Shown here piece by piece: positions 6,114 through 8,048 of a DNA stretch of 8,048 bases. The DNA is from Deltaproteobacteria bacterium (lineage in GTDB: Bacteria > Desulfobacterota > Binatia > UBA9968). A program made the translations under genes and the position numbers. Where the stretch lies: the NCBI GenBank assembly GCA_016183145.1, contig JACPFE010000417.1:1-8048 (forward strand). The letters run 5' to 3'. The notes below the pieces were generated by a model, which saw nothing but the letters and a program-made list of their open reading frames with translations, was not told the DNA's origin and did no database searches. Positions within the stretch are counted from its first letter, which is position 1. Every line of letters begins with the position of its first letter.

Positions 6114-6372
6114 GGTATAATTTTTCGTGCTACAAAAATCCTTCGGGTTAACCGCGTCGGAAACAAGAGCCATTTCCCAGCCGGCTTTTCGTCGCCCGAC
6201 TTCCGATCGCATCCACCTGTATAAAATTTTACTCCGCTGGCGTGGTTTTGGAAAGAGAAAAAGAGGTGAGTAGACCCCGTCACCTGACGGCTTTGAAACA
6301 TTTAAGGACTTTTTGTCAAACCTGGCACCTTTAAGGCACTCACGTTGATTCGGCGCGCCTGATCCCGCGCGG
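6114..6372. other. Non-coding gap upstream of the unrecognised ORF
   Basis: No gene is supported here. It contains a perfect 6-bp palindrome, CCGTCA-CC-TGACGG (6277-6290). On the minus strand, from about 6332 downward, it reads AGGTGCCAGGTTTGACAAAA, whose TTGACA could serve as a -35 box, but the best -10 match 17 bases on (TCAAAG) is poor. AGGTGCCAGGT-type sequences often sit next to REP-associated transposase genes, but no such gene is present. Confidence 0.4.
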
Positions 6373-6717
6373 TTATTTTGCCGCACAGACAGTGATTTCT
6401 ACCATCGTCCCCGGTGTCAGTGCAGCGCCCACGGCGGTGCGCGTCGGTAAGTTCCCCCGGTCGACCCACGCCATCCACGCTTCATTCATCTCGTCTTTCA
6501 GGCTCGCGTCAGCCATGTAGACCGTCGCGCTCAAGATGCGCGACTTGTTCGTGCCCGCTTTCACAAGCGCAGCATCTATCTTGCGCAGCACTTGTTCCGT
6601 CTGTCCTTTCATCGGCAGCGACTTGTCGTCGGCGACGACGCCGGAGAGAAAAACCAAATCGCCGAACACCGCAGCGCTGCAGTTCCATTCCCTGGGATTA
6701 ATTCTTTCGATGTCCAT
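6373..6717 (-). CDS. RidA (YjgF/YER057c/UK114) family protein, YoaB-like (114 aa)
   Basis: Reading right to left from ATG 6717 to TAA 6373. GAGGAG at 6731-6726 lies 8 bases upstream; the in-frame GTG at 6726 overlaps that signal and is rejected. The protein is a full-length single chorismate-mutase-like domain: FGDLVFLSGVVADD (first beta part), QTEQVLRKIDAALVKAGTNK (helix), SRILSATVYMAD (strand), MNEAWMAWVDRGNLPTRTAV (helix and Arg site) and PGTMVEITVCAAK (end). Arg93 in PTRTAV and Glu107 in VEITV match the residues that bind and activate the imine substrate in RidA enzymes. NKSRILSATVYMAD and MNEAWMAWV resemble E. coli YoaB more than RidA proper. RidA proteins hydrolyse reactive enamine/imine intermediates in the cytosol, as homotrimers. 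It lies 93 bp after the amidase gene on the same strand, so co-transcription is possible. Confidence 0.9.
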   Translation of the reverse strand: MDIERINPREWNCSAAVFGDLVFLSGVVADDKSLPMKGQTEQVLRKIDAALVKAGTNKSRILSATVYMADASLKDEMNEAWMAWVDRGNLPTRTAVGAALTPGTMVEITVCAAK

Positions 6718-6725
6718 AAATTTCA

Positions 6726-6731
6726 CTCCTC
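6726..6731 (-). promoter_or_regulatory. Ribosome binding site of the RidA-family gene
   Basis: On the minus strand GAGGAG precedes ATG 6717 by 8 bases, which selects this ATG over the in-frame GTG at 6726. Confidence 0.75.
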
Positions 6732-6810
6732 GCTCAATGACGCATGATATATTAGCAGACAGGCATTAAAGTTCCGTCTTCCTCAAGTCTTCCGCCTAAA
6801 CTCTTATCCC

Positions 6811-8048
6811 CTACTGAATCTCCGGTCTTCTCTCGTACCACTTCATATGCTGCTGGTAAGTATATCCAGCTCGCAGCACCGTCATTTCGTCGAACGGCTT
6901 ACCGACCAGCTGCAGCGCAATGGGCAGATTATTTTCTGAAAAGCCGCAGGGAATCACGAGGGTTGGCAATCCAGCCAAGTTAAACGGCCCGTTGTATTCC
7001 GGCACAACATGCTTGAACAAAGTATCGATGGGGCCGACGTCCTTGACCAGAGGCGCCGGTCCGGCTTGGCAAGGTAACGCGAGACAATCGACTTTCTTGA
7101 AAACATCGGCAAACTCGGCGCGCACTCGGCTGCGTACTCGCTGGGCCTGGATGTAATCCGCCGAGTTGGTGAGTATCCCAAGATAAATGCGCGCGCGCCG
7201 CTGCGCCGCGCCGGTCTTTAAAACTCCCGCGGCATCGCTCTTATGGGCGGCCCAGAATTCGTTGTAGTAGATTACCGCGTTGGCGATGGTCGCGAGATTC
7301 AGTGTCGGGATTTTCACTTCCTCGACGCGGGCGCCCAACGATTCAAGCTCATCGATGGCCGTGCCGACGAGCTTGAGGACGACGGACTCGGTGCGCGGCG
7401 CGCATTCGTTGATATAATCGCGCGGCACGCCGATCACCATCCCTTTCACATCTTGGCGCAGGGCGCTCGTATAGTCTGCAACCGGCGCCGTACTGGAAGT
7501 CGGATCCTTAGAATCGTGACCGGCGATCGCGTTGAGCATATGCGCCGTATCTTCGACCACGCGCGCCATCGGGCCGCAATGATCAAGCGACCAACTGAGC
7601 GGCGCCAAGCCGTAGCGGCTGACGCGGCCGTAGGTTGCTTTCAAACCGGCGAGGCCGCAAAAAGCGGAGGGGTTGCGAATCGAACCCGCGGTGTCTTCGC
7701 CTAGCGACCCCAGGCAGAGGCCCCCCGCTACCGAGGCGCCCGAGCCCGTGCTCGAACCGCCGGTGATATGTTCCGTGTTCCACGGATTACGCGGCTGCGG
7801 TAGCTCGGGGCCGGGCATGCTGCTCATGTGCAGCTTGCCCAATAAGCCCGCGCCGGCTTCGCGCAGCTTGCTCACCGCCGTCGCATCACCCACCCCTTGG
7901 GTGAATTGGCGTACCCGCGCGGGCGCCCCCTCGACATCCAATTGGTCCTTCACCGCCACCGGAATGCCGTGCATCGGCCCGCGCCAATTGCCGCGCGCGA
8001 TCTCCGCCTCGGCCGCGCGCGCCTCGGTCATGGCGCTCGCAGCCATCA
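6811..8048 (-). CDS. Amidase-signature family hydrolase, N-terminus outside window
   Basis: Reading right to left, the frame is open from the window edge to TAG 6813-6811; 411 residues are visible from the first Met (8046), and family members usually have 50-80 more residues before this point, so the true start is likely outside. The catalytic triad is present: Lys33 in GIPVAVKD, cis-Ser98 in GGSSTGSGASVAG and nucleophile Ser122 in DTAGSIRNPSAFCGLAGLK. The 24-residue cis-Ser to Ser spacing equals that of GatA and FAAH, but the Lys to cis-Ser distance (65) is about 10 shorter, a trimmed loop around MSSMPGPELPQPRNPW. The C-terminal part (GPFNLAGLPTLVIPCGFSEN, LPIALQLVGKPFDE) is typical of GatA-like amidases. 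It hydrolyses a carboxamide; the substrate is unknown. No gatB or gatC is present, so an Asp/Glu-tRNA amidotransferase role is not supported. A RidA-family gene follows. Confidence 0.92.
   Translation of the reverse strand, partial: MAASAMTEARAAEAEIARGNWRGPMHGIPVAVKDQLDVEGAPARVRQFTQGVGDATAVSKLREAGAGLLGKLHMSSMPGPELPQPRNPWNTEHITGGSSTGSGASVAGGLCLGSLGEDTAGSIRNPSAFCGLAGLKATYGRVSRYGLAPLSWSLDHCGPMARVVEDTAHMLNAIAGHDSKDPTSSTAPVADYTSALRQDVKGMVIGVPRDYINECAPRTESVVLKLVGTAIDELESLGARVEEVKIPTLNLATIANAVIYYNEFWAAHKSDAAGVLKTGAAQRRARIYLGILTNSADYIQAQRVRSRVRAEFADVFKKVDCLALPCQAGPAPLVKDVGPIDTLFKHVVPEYNGPFNLAGLPTLVIPCGFSENNLPIALQLVGKPFDEMTVLRAGYTYQQHMKWYERRPEIQ

Noticed and set aside
7243..7704. 153-codon plus-strand frame
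   Set aside because: Antisense to the amidase core, including its catalytic serines; Arg- and Asp-rich shadow text.
6811..8048. GatA subunit of the tRNA amidotransferase
   Set aside because: The amidase signature alone does not distinguish GatA, there is no gatB or gatC beside it, and the loop before the cis-Ser is shorter than in GatA.

Overview
The window looks like chromosomal DNA from an uncultured, fairly GC-rich bacterium. A lone NMT1/THI5-type substrate-binding protein gene, an amidase, a YoaB-like RidA protein, a cupin, a HEAT-repeat protein and small hairpin-rich repeats are all seen in environmental lineages such as Rokubacteria/Methylomirabilota, Tectomicrobia and Desulfobacterota-like groups. 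This placement is an impression from gene content, not a phylogenetic result.

Plus-strand half (1-4517): the C-terminal end of a biotin-dependent carboxyltransferase (pyruvate carboxylase B / oxaloacetate decarboxylase alpha type); a doubtful secreted ORF (460-783); a 34-residue single-membrane-helix microprotein (910-1014); a 145-bp MITE-like element with 12-bp perfect terminal inverted repeats (1049-1193); a small cupin (1291-1620); a large HEAT-repeat protein (1845-3467); and an ABC-type substrate-binding protein gene (3492-4517). The last is full length and in frame but interrupted by two stop codons. No ABC permease or ATPase gene is present.

Minus-strand half (8048 down to 4555): an N-terminally cut amidase (amidase-signature family), a RidA-family protein 93 bp downstream of it, an AT-richer unrecognised ORF (6113-5514), and a class I SAM-dependent methyltransferase (5229-4555) that converges on the substrate-binding pseudogene. 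Two hairpin-rich non-coding stretches (5230-5513 and 6114-6372) flank the unrecognised ORF.

The only plausible functional pairing is amidase plus RidA (amide hydrolysis and clearance of reactive imines), which is inferred from adjacency. I see no CRISPR array, tRNA, rRNA, transposase gene or defence cassette. The most unusual items are the doubly interrupted but otherwise intact binding-protein gene, the MITE-like element, the microprotein and the AT-rich orphan.
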